Assembly (NCBI RefSeq): GCF_002162315.1
Contig: NZ_CP021416.1
Location: forward strand, 1,314,207-1,378,206
From: Sulfurospirillum diekertiae
GTDB lineage: Bacteria > Campylobacterota > Campylobacteria > Campylobacterales > Sulfurospirillaceae
Reading direction: 5' to 3'
Length of the DNA: 64,000 bases
Shown: positions 34,099 to 43,253 of the stretch, piece by piece
How positions within the stretch are numbered: the first letter of the stretch is position 1
Layout of the letters: every line of letters begins with the position of its first letter
Position numbers and translations under genes: made by a program
The notes under the pieces: generated by a model
What the model was told of the DNA's origin: nothing
Seen by the model: the letters and a program-made list of their open reading frames with translations, nothing else
Database searches by the model: none

Positions 34099-37000
34099 AT
34101 GTTTTCTAAATTTTTTATCAACAGGCCTATTTTTGCAACGGTTCTTTCGGTCGTTGTGATTATAGCGGGCTTGATGGGTATTAGAGGCTTGCCTATTGAG
34201 GAATATCCTCAAGTGACACCGCCACAAGTAACCGTTAAAGCAACGTATGCAGGAGCAAGTGCCGATACCATTTCTAAAACGGTTGCTGCACCGATTGAGC
34301 AACAGATTAATGGTGTTGAAAATATGATCTATATGTCTTCAACGGCTTCATCAACAGGTTCTTTATCGATCAATGTCTATTTTAAAATTGGAACCAATGC
34401 TGATCAGGCGACGATTAACGTCAATAACCGTGTTCAAGCAGCTCTCAGCAGTCTTCCAAGTGAAGTACAAGCACAAGGCGTTACGGTACGTAAACAATCC
34501 TCTACGATTTTAAAAGTTATTTCGATTATTTCACCGAACAACAGCTATGATAAAATTTACATGGCGAACTATGCACTTGTCAACGTTATTGATGAACTTA
34601 AGCGCGTTAATGGTGTGGGTGATGCCTCTTTATTTGGTAACCAAGATTACTCTATGCGTATTTGGATGAAGCCTGATCAACTCGCCAAATACAATCTTTC
34701 ACCAACAGATGTTATTAATTCGATCTCAGAACAAAATGCTCAGTTTGCAACAGGACGTTTCAATCAAGCTCCTACGAAAGCGGCTCAAGCCTATACCTAC
34801 ACGGTAACAACACAAGGGCGATTTGATAAAGTCGAAGAGTTTGAAAATATCATCTTAAAATCGAACAAAGATGGTTCAACTTTACGCCTTAAAGATGTTG
34901 CACGTCTTGAACTCGGTGCTGCATCGTATGATGTATCGGCAACGCTTAATGGACAAACGATGGTACCGATTGGCATCTACTTACAATCCGGTGCAAATGC
35001 GTTGGAAACAGCCAAAAAAGTCGATGCGGTCATGGAAAAACTTTCAAAATCTTTTCCTGAAAATATGACCTATGTAACGCCATACGATACAACAAAATTT
35101 ATTCAAATTTCGGTACATGAAGTGGTAAAAACACTCATTGAAGCCCTTCTTTTAGTTGTTATTATTGTTTACATGTTCTTGCAAAATATGCGTGCGACAA
35201 TTATTCCTATTTTAGCAATCCCTGTTTCGATCATTGGCTCATTTGCAGGTATGTATGCACTGGGTTATTCGATTAACCTTTTAACCTTATTTGGTTTGGT
35301 GCTTGCCATTGGTATCGTTGTCGATGATGCTATTATCGTTATTGAAAACGTTGAACGTATCTTGCATTCTGAAAAAGATATTACCGTTAAAGATGCAACG
35401 ATTAAAGCGATGCAAGAAGTAACTGCTCCTGTTGTTGCCATTGTTCTTGTTTTATGTGCTGTTTTTATCCCTGTATCGTTTATGGGTGGTTTTACAGGAC
35501 AAATGTACCAACAATTTGCGATTACAATTGTTATTTCGGTCATTATTTCAGGTATGGTAGCGTTAACCTTGACACCTGCATTGTGCGCCATTTTCCTCAA
35601 GAAAAAAGAGCCAAAACCGTTTTGGTTTGTCAAAAAATTTAATGAGTTCTTTGATGCTTCAACCAACTGGTTTACCAGTGGGGTTAGTTTGGTGGTACGC
35701 CATGGTATCATCAGTATTATCATCTTTGCCGCACTGATGGGCATGACATATGAACTTTTCCAAAAAGTACCTACAAGTCTTGTCCCAATGGAAGACAAAG
35801 GCTTTTTACTTGCCGTGACTGCATTGCCTCCTGCTTCTTCACTCAATCGTACAGAAGGTGTGAGTGCAGAACTCAGTAAGATTACAGCCAATGTGCCTGA
35901 AATCGAATACACTATTGCTATTTCAGGGTTTGATCTTATCAGTGGTGCCGCTAAAACCAATGCCGCAACAGCCTTTATCAATCTAAAAGATTGGAGTGAG
36001 CGAAAAGCAGCAAACCAAAATTCAGAAATACTGAGCGGTGCACTCAACGGTGCCTTCTTCGGTGTACCGGATGCCACCATCTTTGCACTGAATCCTCCAC
36101 CGATTATGGGATTAAGTATCTCAGGTGGTTTTGAGATGTATTTGCAAGATCGAACGGGTGGTTCATTGGAAGAGCTCGGTAGAATTACCAATGCCATTGT
36201 CGCAAAAGCAAGACAAAGACCAGAGCTTACGATGGTGAGAAGTACCTTTGATACGGCTGTACCTCAATTTAGAGTGACATTAGATCGTGAAAAAACGAAA
36301 GCATTGGGTATTTCAATCAAAGATGTCTTTACCACATTGCAATCAACCTTTGGCGCCTACTACGTCAATGACTTTAACCTCTTTGGTCGTACCTATCAAG
36401 TCAATGTTCAATCAGAGGCTGATTTTAGAGAAAAACCTGAGGATATGAAAAATATCTTTGTGAAGTCAAACACAGGAAAATTGATTCCTATCAGTTCATT
36501 GGTGACGTATGAACGTACCATTGGACCAGATATTGTAGATCGTTTTAACATCTTTACAGCCGCAAAAATTGTTGGTGAACCAAAACCGGGTTATACATCA
36601 GGGGATGCGATTAAAGCAATTGAAGAAGTGGTTAAAGAAGTCGCACCTGAGGGTTATACCACAGGATGGGCTGGAACATCATTCCAAGAAAAAGAGATGG
36701 AAGGTAGTGGCTCACAAGCGTTTATCTTCGGACTCGTCTTTATCTTCTTGATTCTATCAGCACAGTATGAGAGGTGGCTCATGCCACTTGCGGTTATTAC
36801 CGCTGTTCCGTTTGCCGTCTTTGGTGCGATTATGGCGGTTTATTTACGAGGACTGAGTAACGACATCTATTTCCAAATCGGTCTTTTGGTACTGATCGCT
36901 TTATCGGCTAAAAATGCGATTTTGATCGTTGAGTTTGCAATGCAAGCCCAAGAAAAAGGTAAGTCAATTTTTGACGCAACCCTTGAAGCGGCACGTTTAC

Positions 37001-37227
37001 GTTTCCGTCCGATTGTTATGACCTCACTTGCCTTTACTATTGGTGTTTTACCGTTGGCGATCAGTTCAGGTGCCGGTGCGGGAAGTCGTCATGCGATAGG
37101 AACGGGTGTTATTGGTGGTATGATTGCCGCAACAACGATTGCGATCTTCTTTATTCCACTCTTTTACAACTGGCTCGCTCAGCTTAATGCGAAGTTTTCA
37201 CGTAAAGGAAAAAAAGATGAAGAATAG
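34099..37227 (+). CDS. cmeB: RND multidrug efflux pump inner-membrane protein (CmeB/AcrB type)
   Basis: 1042 residues with the usual 12 membrane helices and two large periplasmic loops. The N-terminus FFINRPIFATVLSVVVIIAGLMG is typical of the HAE1 group. LAIGIVVDDAIIVIENVER carries the paired proton-relay Asp residues of helix 4. VTPPQVTVKATYAGASA and the late RFRPIVMTSLAF are family blocks. It exports drugs and bile-type compounds using the proton gradient. It is the central gene of the operon and contains no TTTACATGTAAA element. Confidence 0.95.
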   Translation: MFSKFFINRPIFATVLSVVVIIAGLMGIRGLPIEEYPQVTPPQVTVKATYAGASADTISKTVAAPIEQQINGVENMIYMSSTASSTGSLSINVYFKIGTNADQATINVNNRVQAALSSLPSEVQAQGVTVRKQSSTILKVISIISPNNSYDKIYMANYALVNVIDELKRVNGVGDASLFGNQDYSMRIWMKPDQLAKYNLSPTDVINSISEQNAQFATGRFNQAPTKAAQAYTYTVTTQGRFDKVEEFENIILKSNKDGSTLRLKDVARLELGAASYDVSATLNGQTMVPIGIYLQSGANALETAKKVDAVMEKLSKSFPENMTYVTPYDTTKFIQISVHEVVKTLIEALLLVVIIVYMFLQNMRATIIPILAIPVSIIGSFAGMYALGYSINLLTLFGLVLAIGIVVDDAIIVIENVERILHSEKDITVKDATIKAMQEVTAPVVAIVLVLCAVFIPVSFMGGFTGQMYQQFAITIVISVIISGMVALTLTPALCAIFLKKKEPKPFWFVKKFNEFFDASTNWFTSGVSLVVRHGIISIIIFAALMGMTYELFQKVPTSLVPMEDKGFLLAVTALPPASSLNRTEGVSAELSKITANVPEIEYTIAISGFDLISGAAKTNAATAFINLKDWSERKAANQNSEILSGALNGAFFGVPDATIFALNPPPIMGLSISGGFEMYLQDRTGGSLEELGRITNAIVAKARQRPELTMVRSTFDTAVPQFRVTLDREKTKALGISIKDVFTTLQSTFGAYYVNDFNLFGRTYQVNVQSEADFREKPEDMKNIFVKSNTGKLIPISSLVTYERTIGPDIVDRFNIFTAAKIVGEPKPGYTSGDAIKAIEEVVKEVAPEGYTTGWAGTSFQEKEMEGSGSQAFIFGLVFIFLILSAQYERWLMPLAVITAVPFAVFGAIMAVYLRGLSNDIYFQIGLLVLIALSAKNAILIVEFAMQAQEKGKSIFDATLEAARLRFRPIVMTSLAFTIGVLPLAISSGAGAGSRHAIGTGVIGGMIAATTIAIFFIPLFYNWLAQLNAKFSRKGKKDEE

Positions 37228-38641
37228 TCTTTATTACAGTGCTGTACTAGCCTTAATTCTCAGTGGATGTTCGCTCTCTCCAGAGTTGAACGTCCCTACA
37301 ACACAGTTTCCGCAGACGTACCGTGCAGATGTGAAGAGTGAAACACCGTATGTCGATGCGGCATGGTGGAGTAATTACCATGATGCAAAATTAACCGCTT
37401 TAATTGAAGAGGCATTGACAAATAACTATGATCTTCAATCAGCGATGGCCAATATCTCTTTGGCGCGTGCAACGCTTTCACGAAGTACATCGGATCGTTA
37501 CCCAAGTATTGATGTCCAGGGCTCTGGCCAACGTATCAGAAGCAGTGGCGATACGTTTAACTCTAAAGCACATAATACGTACAATGATTTTTCACTCAGT
37601 GCAGTCCTTAGTTATGAGCTTGATCTTTGGGGTAAATACAAAGAAGCTGAAGCTTCCTCTCGTGCTTCTTTGATTGCTACATATGCGGCAAAAGACACGG
37701 TAAAAATCTCTTTAGCTGCCAGTGTTGCCGATAGTTACTTTACACTCATTAGTCTGTATGAGCAGCTCGACATCACCAATGAGACAATCAAAGCAAGAGA
37801 AGAGGGGCTTAAACGCAATGAGGCGAAGTACACTCTTGGTGCTATTTCTAAAGGAACTCTTGCCTCCGATCGTGCAGAGCTGAACAGTGCTCAAATCACT
37901 AAAGATGCGCTAGAGCAAGCGATTTTACTCCAACAAAGTGCGCTGGCTGTTTTAGTGGGTAAATCACCTGAAGCCATAGCGGCGTTTAGCAAAGATGGCT
38001 TACCGCGTGTTTTACCAAGCGATGTCAACGTCCCTGCTAATTTGCCTTCCGAGCTTTTAAGCAAACGCCCCGATATCACCCAAGCCGAAGAGAATTTAAA
38101 AGCGGCCAATGCAAACATCGGTGTGGCACGTGCTGCTTATTTTCCAAGTATTAGCCTCTCAGGTGCACTTGGATTTGAGAGCACACAGCTTTCTAATCTG
38201 ATGAAATCCCAATCAGGCATGAACAGCTTTGGTGGAAGCCTTGCCTCACCACTGTTTAATATGGGAAAAACTAGTTCCAATGTAGAGAGTGCAAAGGCAA
38301 ACAAAGAGCTAGCAGAGATTGCGTATGCAAAGACGGTTCAACAAGCGTTTCAAGATGCCTATGATGCCCTTAACAAACGACATACGCTCACTCAAAAACT
38401 AGAGCATCAGCTCTCCTATGAAAAGAATATTGAGCAAGTATACTTACTGGCTAAAAAACAGTATGAAAATGGCTATGGCGATTATTTAACACTATTAGAT
38501 GCAAAACGTAATCTGCTCTCAGCAAAGCTTGCTACATCCCAAACCAAACAAGCACTGCTTAGTTCGGGTGTCTCTCTTTACAAATCACTCGGCGGTGGTT
38601 GGGATAAAGAGGTGTTTGACAGGCACGCTGATACCCTATAA
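37217..38641 (+). CDS. cmeC: Outer-membrane efflux lipoprotein (CmeC/OprM/NodT type)
   Basis: 474 residues from ATG 37217, preceded by AAAGGA; the longer in-frame start lies inside the pump gene and has no ribosome site. The signal ends in LILSGCSLSPEL, so Cys18 is the probable lipid anchor. The two OEP repeats (WWSNYHDAKLTALIEEAL; RPDITQAEENLKAANANIGVARAAYFPSISL) build the TolC-like barrel and tunnel. It overlaps cmeB by 11 bases and ends the cmeABC operon, with a terminator hairpin downstream. Confidence 0.92.
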   Translation: MKNSLYYSAVLALILSGCSLSPELNVPTTQFPQTYRADVKSETPYVDAAWWSNYHDAKLTALIEEALTNNYDLQSAMANISLARATLSRSTSDRYPSIDVQGSGQRIRSSGDTFNSKAHNTYNDFSLSAVLSYELDLWGKYKEAEASSRASLIATYAAKDTVKISLAASVADSYFTLISLYEQLDITNETIKAREEGLKRNEAKYTLGAISKGTLASDRAELNSAQITKDALEQAILLQQSALAVLVGKSPEAIAAFSKDGLPRVLPSDVNVPANLPSELLSKRPDITQAEENLKAANANIGVARAAYFPSISLSGALGFESTQLSNLMKSQSGMNSFGGSLASPLFNMGKTSSNVESAKANKELAEIAYAKTVQQAFQDAYDALNKRHTLTQKLEHQLSYEKNIEQVYLLAKKQYENGYGDYLTLLDAKRNLLSAKLATSQTKQALLSSGVSLYKSLGGGWDKEVFDRHADTL

Positions 38642-38650
38642 CTGTCTTAC

Positions 38651-38687
38651 ATGTAAACGTCTAAACTTTCTGTTTGGGCGTTTACAT
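38651..38687 (+). terminator. Terminator hairpin after cmeC
   Basis: ATGTAAACG (38651-38659) pairs with CGTTTACAT (38679-38687), and the inner TCTAAAC/GTTTGGG pairs extend the stem. A second arm pair, GTAAACG and CGTTTAC, follows within 50 bases and ends near TTCTTTTT. Both hairpins begin with the TTACATGTAAA palindrome. Confidence 0.55.
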
Positions 38688-38885
38688 CCTTGCTCAAAAC
38701 ATCTTTACATGTAAACGTAAAAAGCGTTTACCTCTTCTTTTTAATCATTCTTTTATGAGCTTTATATAAATAATTATGTTTGCATGAAAACTAAAAAATA
38801 AAAAATGAACAAATATGCAAAAAAGACTCTTTGAAGAACCTTTATTTGATTAGAATTCTTTTGAAAATTCAAATAAGGTTAAAAA

Positions 38886-39041
38886 ATGAAATTCAAGCTT
38901 TTTGTTCTGAGTGTTTTTGCATTATGGTGTTTTACTGTTAATTTTGTTTTTATTGGAAGTTGTCATACATGTAATGAAACAATTCAATTTCATACACAAA
39001 ATTTAATTAGTACAAATGTGATTAGTACCAATATAAATTAG
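38886..39041 (+). CDS. Small secreted or membrane peptide with CxxC
   Basis: A 51-residue frame begins at ATG 38886, with AAGG about 8 bases upstream. The first 24 residues are strongly hydrophobic (FKLFVLSVFALWCFTVNFVFIG), then SCHTCNETIQFH follows and a polar tail rich in Ser, Thr and Asn. It looks like a signal peptide with a short CxxC segment, or a small anchored peptide. I recognise no family. It is isolated between cmeC and the convergent repair genes. Its low GC and short length mean it could also be a chance frame. Confidence 0.4.
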   Translation: MKFKLFVLSVFALWCFTVNFVFIGSCHTCNETIQFHTQNLISTNVISTNIN

Positions 39042-39058
39042 GGAAATCATTCGATATT

Positions 39059-39805
39059 CTATGTGGCGTTTGTGATATTAAATTCGCTCATATACGTTCT
39101 ATAAAGTAGGGGAACCCAGCTTTTTTGGAGCTTTGGATTGTACCTACTTTCTACGGCGGCTGATTTGAAGAACACTTTCCACAGTGCTTTAAATTTTTCT
39201 TCTTCGCTAGAATAGGTTGGAGTATCAAATGTGGCGATTGAGCGAATTTCTCGCAGTTCATCGTTTTTCACAAAGGCAAGAGCACGTTTGACATCGTGGA
39301 TGATAAAAGGGATGTTTCCTAAGCGTTTGCAAAAATGATCCCCTAAAAAAGGGACAATATTAAATTTTGTCTCAATTTTGGCATACAATGTACCATCTTC
39401 CAACTCTTCAAAGCGGGTAAATCCGTACATCTTATGCACCAAACACAACAGCTCTTTTTCGAGATTTTGGATGTAAAAAAGGGAAGCATTAGTAATGTTT
39501 CGAAGCTCTTTAGGGTTTTTAAATCCGATGCGAATATACTCTAACAGTGCCATCTCATAGTTTCGTGTGTCGCATAATACACTATGAAAAATGGTGCGTT
39601 GTTGCTCTTTATTAAAGTGCCTAGTCATGGCATCTAAGACTTTACGCGCTTTTATTTCATCGGAAAAAACTTCATGAAAACGCTCAAACAGAAGTGTTTC
39701 TGGCATTTTTTTGACAATGGCGCTTACCTCTAATTTTTCATAATAAACTTCATACACTAAGCTCAAATACCCTTCAAAACTGCCATCGTACAGCAAAATC
39801 ATCAC
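39059..39805 (-). CDS. Putative DNA repair/metabolism protein (TIGR03915 family)
   Basis: 248 residues, soluble. The N-terminus LLYDGSFEGYLSLVYEVYY, the middle TRFEELEDGTLYAKIETKFNIVPFLGDHF and IPFIIHDVKRALAFV match TIGR03915/DUF4130. These proteins always lie next to the TIGR03916 radical SAM protein, as here with a 4-base overlap. The pair is linked to DNA metabolism by genomic association only, and no activity is established. Confidence 0.85.
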   Translation of the reverse strand: MMILLYDGSFEGYLSLVYEVYYEKLEVSAIVKKMPETLLFERFHEVFSDEIKARKVLDAMTRHFNKEQQRTIFHSVLCDTRNYEMALLEYIRIGFKNPKELRNITNASLFYIQNLEKELLCLVHKMYGFTRFEELEDGTLYAKIETKFNIVPFLGDHFCKRLGNIPFIIHDVKRALAFVKNDELREIRSIATFDTPTYSSEEEKFKALWKVFFKSAAVESRYNPKLQKSWVPLLYRTYMSEFNITNAT

Positions 39806-41034
39806 AGCTCTCCTGTGTAGATGGAGGTATCAAAAAGTGTTGGCTGAATGACGTTTGAGCCTTGGTGTATGAGAGCAAGTTTGATCTTTTCGGTATATAA
39901 GCTTGTGCTTCGATGAAAATCTTTACCAGCGATGATGAAATAACGTGCTTTTTTGAGCGATATTTTAAGATTGACGAGGTCTTCGAAGCTGAGTTTCTTA
40001 AACCGTCTTGCTTGTAAAATTTTTAGTGCACCCCGTATGCCTATACCGGGGATACGCACTAAAATCTCTTGGGGTGCATGGTTGACATCAATCGGGAAAA
40101 GATGCAGGTTGGAAAGTGCCCAAAAGGTTTTTGGGTCAAATTGGATGTCAAGGTTTTGGTTTTCGCTCAAAATTTCATCGTATGAAAAGCCGTAAAAGCG
40201 CAACAACCAATCAGCTTGATAGAGTCTGTGCTCCCGAAGCAAAGGAGGTTTGGAAAGTTCAGGAACGGGCAAGTGCTTATGGTTATTTACCGCAATATAT
40301 GCAGAGTAATAGACCCGTTTGAGCAGTGCCTTTTGATAGAGTGATGATGAGAGTTTTAATATCTCAAAATCGCTCTCGCTCGTTGCTCCTATAATCATTT
40401 GGGTACTCATAGAGATGGGTTTAGCACTTCGTTGCAGTGTAATGTCACGCGCGTGTTTCAGTGGTGAGAGGAGCTTCTCTTTGGTTTTATCGGGTGCGAG
40501 TAGGGCAAGGCTTTTAGCACTTGGAAGTTCGATGTTGGAGCTAACACGATGGGCTAAAAGCGTGGCTTCTTCGATGAGTTCTTTTGAAGCTCCGGGAATA
40601 AGTTTGACATGAATGTAGCCATTAAAGCGATACTCATGGCGCAATATACGCAAGGTTTGAAGGAGCAAGCTCATCGTATGGTCTTCGTTTTTGATGATGC
40701 CAGAGCTTAAAAAAAGTCCTTCGATGTAATTGCGTTTGTAAAAGTTAATCGTCAGATCGGCAAGTTCTCGTGGTGTAAAAGCAGTACGAGGAGTGTCATT
40801 GCTTACACGGTTGATGCAGTAGGCACAGTCGTAAATGCAAACATTTGTCAACAATACTTTCAAAAGTGAAACACACCTGCCATCGCTCGTAAAACTGTGG
40901 CAAATACCACTGTTATGGGCACAGCCAAGCTCGCCTGTTTTGTAGTTGTTCTCACTGCCACTGGAAGAGCATGAGACATCGTACTTGGCACTGCCTGCTA
41001 AGAGGGAGAGTTTATCTTCGGTTGTAAGTTTCAT
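39802..41034 (-). CDS. Putative DNA modification/repair radical SAM protein (TIGR03916 family)
   Basis: 410 residues. The radical SAM cluster CIYDCAYC lies near residue 67, with upstream Cys residues (YDVSCSSSGS, GCAHNSGICHSF) that may bind a second centre. A helix-hairpin-helix DNA-binding motif (HAPQEILVRIPGIGIRGALKIL) lies near residue 320. This agrees with a radical SAM enzyme acting on nucleic acid. It is first in a two-gene operon with the TIGR03915 protein. The photolyase gene at 42 kb is a functional neighbour but not contiguous. Confidence 0.87.
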   Translation of the reverse strand: MKLTTEDKLSLLAGSAKYDVSCSSSGSENNYKTGELGCAHNSGICHSFTSDGRCVSLLKVLLTNVCIYDCAYCINRVSNDTPRTAFTPRELADLTINFYKRNYIEGLFLSSGIIKNEDHTMSLLLQTLRILRHEYRFNGYIHVKLIPGASKELIEEATLLAHRVSSNIELPSAKSLALLAPDKTKEKLLSPLKHARDITLQRSAKPISMSTQMIIGATSESDFEILKLSSSLYQKALLKRVYYSAYIAVNNHKHLPVPELSKPPLLREHRLYQADWLLRFYGFSYDEILSENQNLDIQFDPKTFWALSNLHLFPIDVNHAPQEILVRIPGIGIRGALKILQARRFKKLSFEDLVNLKISLKKARYFIIAGKDFHRSTSLYTEKIKLALIHQGSNVIQPTLFDTSIYTGEL

Positions 41035-41188
41035 GCGAGCATGGTACGATTTTTTTTACATGTAAAGACTAAAATATTTCAAAATGAAATGTGAGAGAGT
41101 TTATTTTTGCCTCGTATGAAGTAAGCTTGAGTGCCATAGTGGCTAATGTAGTCTCTTGAGCTTTGCCCAAGAGACGCGTAAAAATAGA

Positions 41189-41819
41189 TTATTTAATAAA
41201 TTCAACCGCTTCGTTAAACGGTATGCGAAGTTGTGATGATTGTGGGTTGATGCGATATCCAAAAGGAAGTACCATAGAGACTTGGTATTTGCTCGTATCG
41301 AGTCCCAAAACTGCTTCGACTTTCTCTTTTTCATAGCCTTCAATCGGACACGAATCAATACCAATAAATGCCGCTGCGGTCATCATGTTGGAGCACGCAA
41401 TATAGCTTTGTTTTGACGTCCAAGCATAGATGTTTTTATCTGAACTAAGGGTTTCTTTGAGGTGATTGGCGTAAAGATTAATGTAATAATCTTTTTTCTC
41501 TTGAGGCATTTCTCGCCTTGCAAAACGCTTCATAGGAATCCCACTCTCCACTTTGACAGCATCAATTGCCGCTAGAATAATGACAAGATGCGAGCATGTC
41601 GTAATTTGCGGTTGATCCCAGCATACGGGGCGTAGTTTTTCACGAAGTTCATCGTTGGTGACGACTAAAAACTTCCAAGGCTCCATACCAAATGAAGAGG
41701 GTGACTTGCGACCTGCTTCTAGGATAAAGTGCATCTGCTCTTCACTGATTTTTTTTTGTTTCGTCAAATAGTTTGCACGCGTGGCGAAAGTCCATCGCTT
41801 TTGAAAAGTCGTTTTGCAT
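41189..41819 (-). pseudogene. Nitroreductase-family protein, frameshifted in an A9 run
   Basis: The expected start ATG 41819 has GGAGA upstream and gives DFRHACKLFDETK, the classic nitroreductase N-terminus, but the frame soon stops. The rest continues after an A9 run (T9 on the plus strand at 41749-41757): KKISEEQMHFILEAGRKSPSSFGMEPWKF, AFIGIDSCPIEGYEKEKV and a normal C-terminus. Removing one A gives a 209-residue FMN-dependent NAD(P)H oxidoreductase. A frame from TTG 41767 exists but would lack the first helix. It is a single gene. Confidence 0.8.
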
Positions 41820-41901
41820 TGTATGTTCTCCTAATATATTTTCAAAATAATAACGTTAATAAACTTTATTTTCTCTTACATTACTTTTGGTAAGTATTGA
41901 A

Positions 41902-43251
41902 TTAAGAAAAGGTATTTAAAAACCGTTTTCGAGCACTCTCATGCCCTATGATGGGCTTTGGATAACCTGCAATCTCATGGCTCGTCAAGTATGCTTCTTT
42001 GTGCAAACAGGCACTTGGAATATCGTTTAAAATGGGAAGAAACCGTTTGATGTAGCATGCTTCCTTGTCAAACTTCAATGACTGCGCATAGGGATTGAAG
42101 ATGCGAAAATAAGGTTGCGGATCGATCCCCGTTCCTGCGCACCACTGCCACGAGAGCACATTGGCACTCGCGTCATAATCCAAAAGATACTTCGCAAAAA
42201 ATGCCTCTCCCTTTTGCCACGGCAACATCAAATGTTTTGTAAAAAATGAACCTACCACCATACGCGCGCGGTTGTGCATCAGACCTGTTTCTAAAAGCTC
42301 CGTGATCGCCGCATCGACCAGCGGATAGCCCGTTTGTGCCAAGATAAAACGCTCATAGGCTTCTGCATCGTTGGAAATGGGCGGCGTGTATTTGTAATTT
42401 TCCCATGCAAGTCTTGGAAAATGGTAGAGTAAGTAAGCATAAAATTCACGAAAAATCAGCTGTCTAAAAAAAGGCTCTGTGGTGTGGCCTTGCTGTTTGA
42501 GCGCGACCAAATAACGCACCACTTCACGAATGGAGATCGTTCCAAAACGCAAATGCACACTCAAGTGAGAGGTCGCGTCTACGTCTAAAAAGTCGCGCAT
42601 TTGCTCATACGAATCGATTTTACATGTAAAGATTTCCAACGCTTTTTGAGGCTCTATAATGTTTACATGTAAAGGCTCAAAACCGATACTTTCAATCTTT
42701 ACATGTAAAGGCGTTTGAGCGTGCCCTTGAATGCTTAGAAGCTCTTTGTAGTTGAATTGCGCAAGGCTTTGGTTACCTCTTGCGTATTTTAATGCGTAAA
42801 ATTGTGTGTAAAGTGCTTGGCAAGCGTGGTAATATGGGGTGAAAACAAGGTAAGGCGTGCCATCTTTTTTGAGCACTTCATTGGGCTCAAAAAGGTAACA
42901 GTCATTCAAAAAATGAAAACGAAGCATCTCTGCAATTTCGCCATCGCGCTCTTTGGCGTAGTCATCGTAATCCACACTGCTATAAACATCTTCAAAGCCG
43001 AGTGTTTTAAGGTAGGTAAAAACATCAAAAGGCGTGCCATAAAACAAAGCAAGGTCAAGTCCAAGTGCTTTCAGATCGGCTTTGAGTTTAAGCACCTGCT
43101 CAAATATAAACGAGACTCGGCGATCTTTTGTATCAAGACCCCGTAAAATCTTCGTATCGAAGATAAAAATGGGCAAAACCTCGCCATCCTGTGCTAAAAG
43201 CATCGAGTCATGAACACGAAGATCGCGTCTAAACCAAAGGACTTTTTTCAT
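41902..43251 (-). CDS. phrB: Deoxyribodipyrimidine photolyase
   Basis: 449 residues. LWFRRDLRVHDS at the N-terminus and the FAD domain blocks TGYPLVDAAITELLETGLMHNRARMVVGSFFTKHLMLPW and DYDASANVLSWQWCAGTGIDPQPYFRIFNP are diagnostic, with the electron-relay Trp residues in the usual places. It repairs UV-induced cyclobutane dimers using light, using FAD and an antenna. It contains three TTTACATGTAAA copies within 91 bases (42619-42709). It starts 2 bases after the DUF523/DUF1722 gene, forming an operon. Confidence 0.94.
   Translation of the reverse strand: MKKVLWFRRDLRVHDSMLLAQDGEVLPIFIFDTKILRGLDTKDRRVSFIFEQVLKLKADLKALGLDLALFYGTPFDVFTYLKTLGFEDVYSSVDYDDYAKERDGEIAEMLRFHFLNDCYLFEPNEVLKKDGTPYLVFTPYYHACQALYTQFYALKYARGNQSLAQFNYKELLSIQGHAQTPLHVKIESIGFEPLHVNIIEPQKALEIFTCKIDSYEQMRDFLDVDATSHLSVHLRFGTISIREVVRYLVALKQQGHTTEPFFRQLIFREFYAYLLYHFPRLAWENYKYTPPISNDAEAYERFILAQTGYPLVDAAITELLETGLMHNRARMVVGSFFTKHLMLPWQKGEAFFAKYLLDYDASANVLSWQWCAGTGIDPQPYFRIFNPYAQSLKFDKEACYIKRFLPILNDIPSACLHKEAYLTSHEIAGYPKPIIGHESARKRFLNTFS
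42619..42709. repeat. Cluster of three TTTACATGTAAA palindromes
   Basis: Exact 12-mers lie at 42619-42630, 42662-42673 and 42698-42709, inside the photolyase gene, encoding FTCK, LHVN and LHVK on the minus strand. This is the densest cluster in the window. Confidence 0.85.
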
Positions 43252-43253
43252 GC

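Noticed and set aside
35265-36197. 310-residue minus-strand frame inside cmeB
   Set aside because: It is a shadow of the pump gene; composition and codon pattern follow the plus strand and no ribosome site is present.
41151-41175. Hairpin GTCTCTTG/CAAGAGAC after the nitroreductase as a terminator
   Set aside because: The stem is good but there is no T-run on the minus strand, so termination is unsupported.
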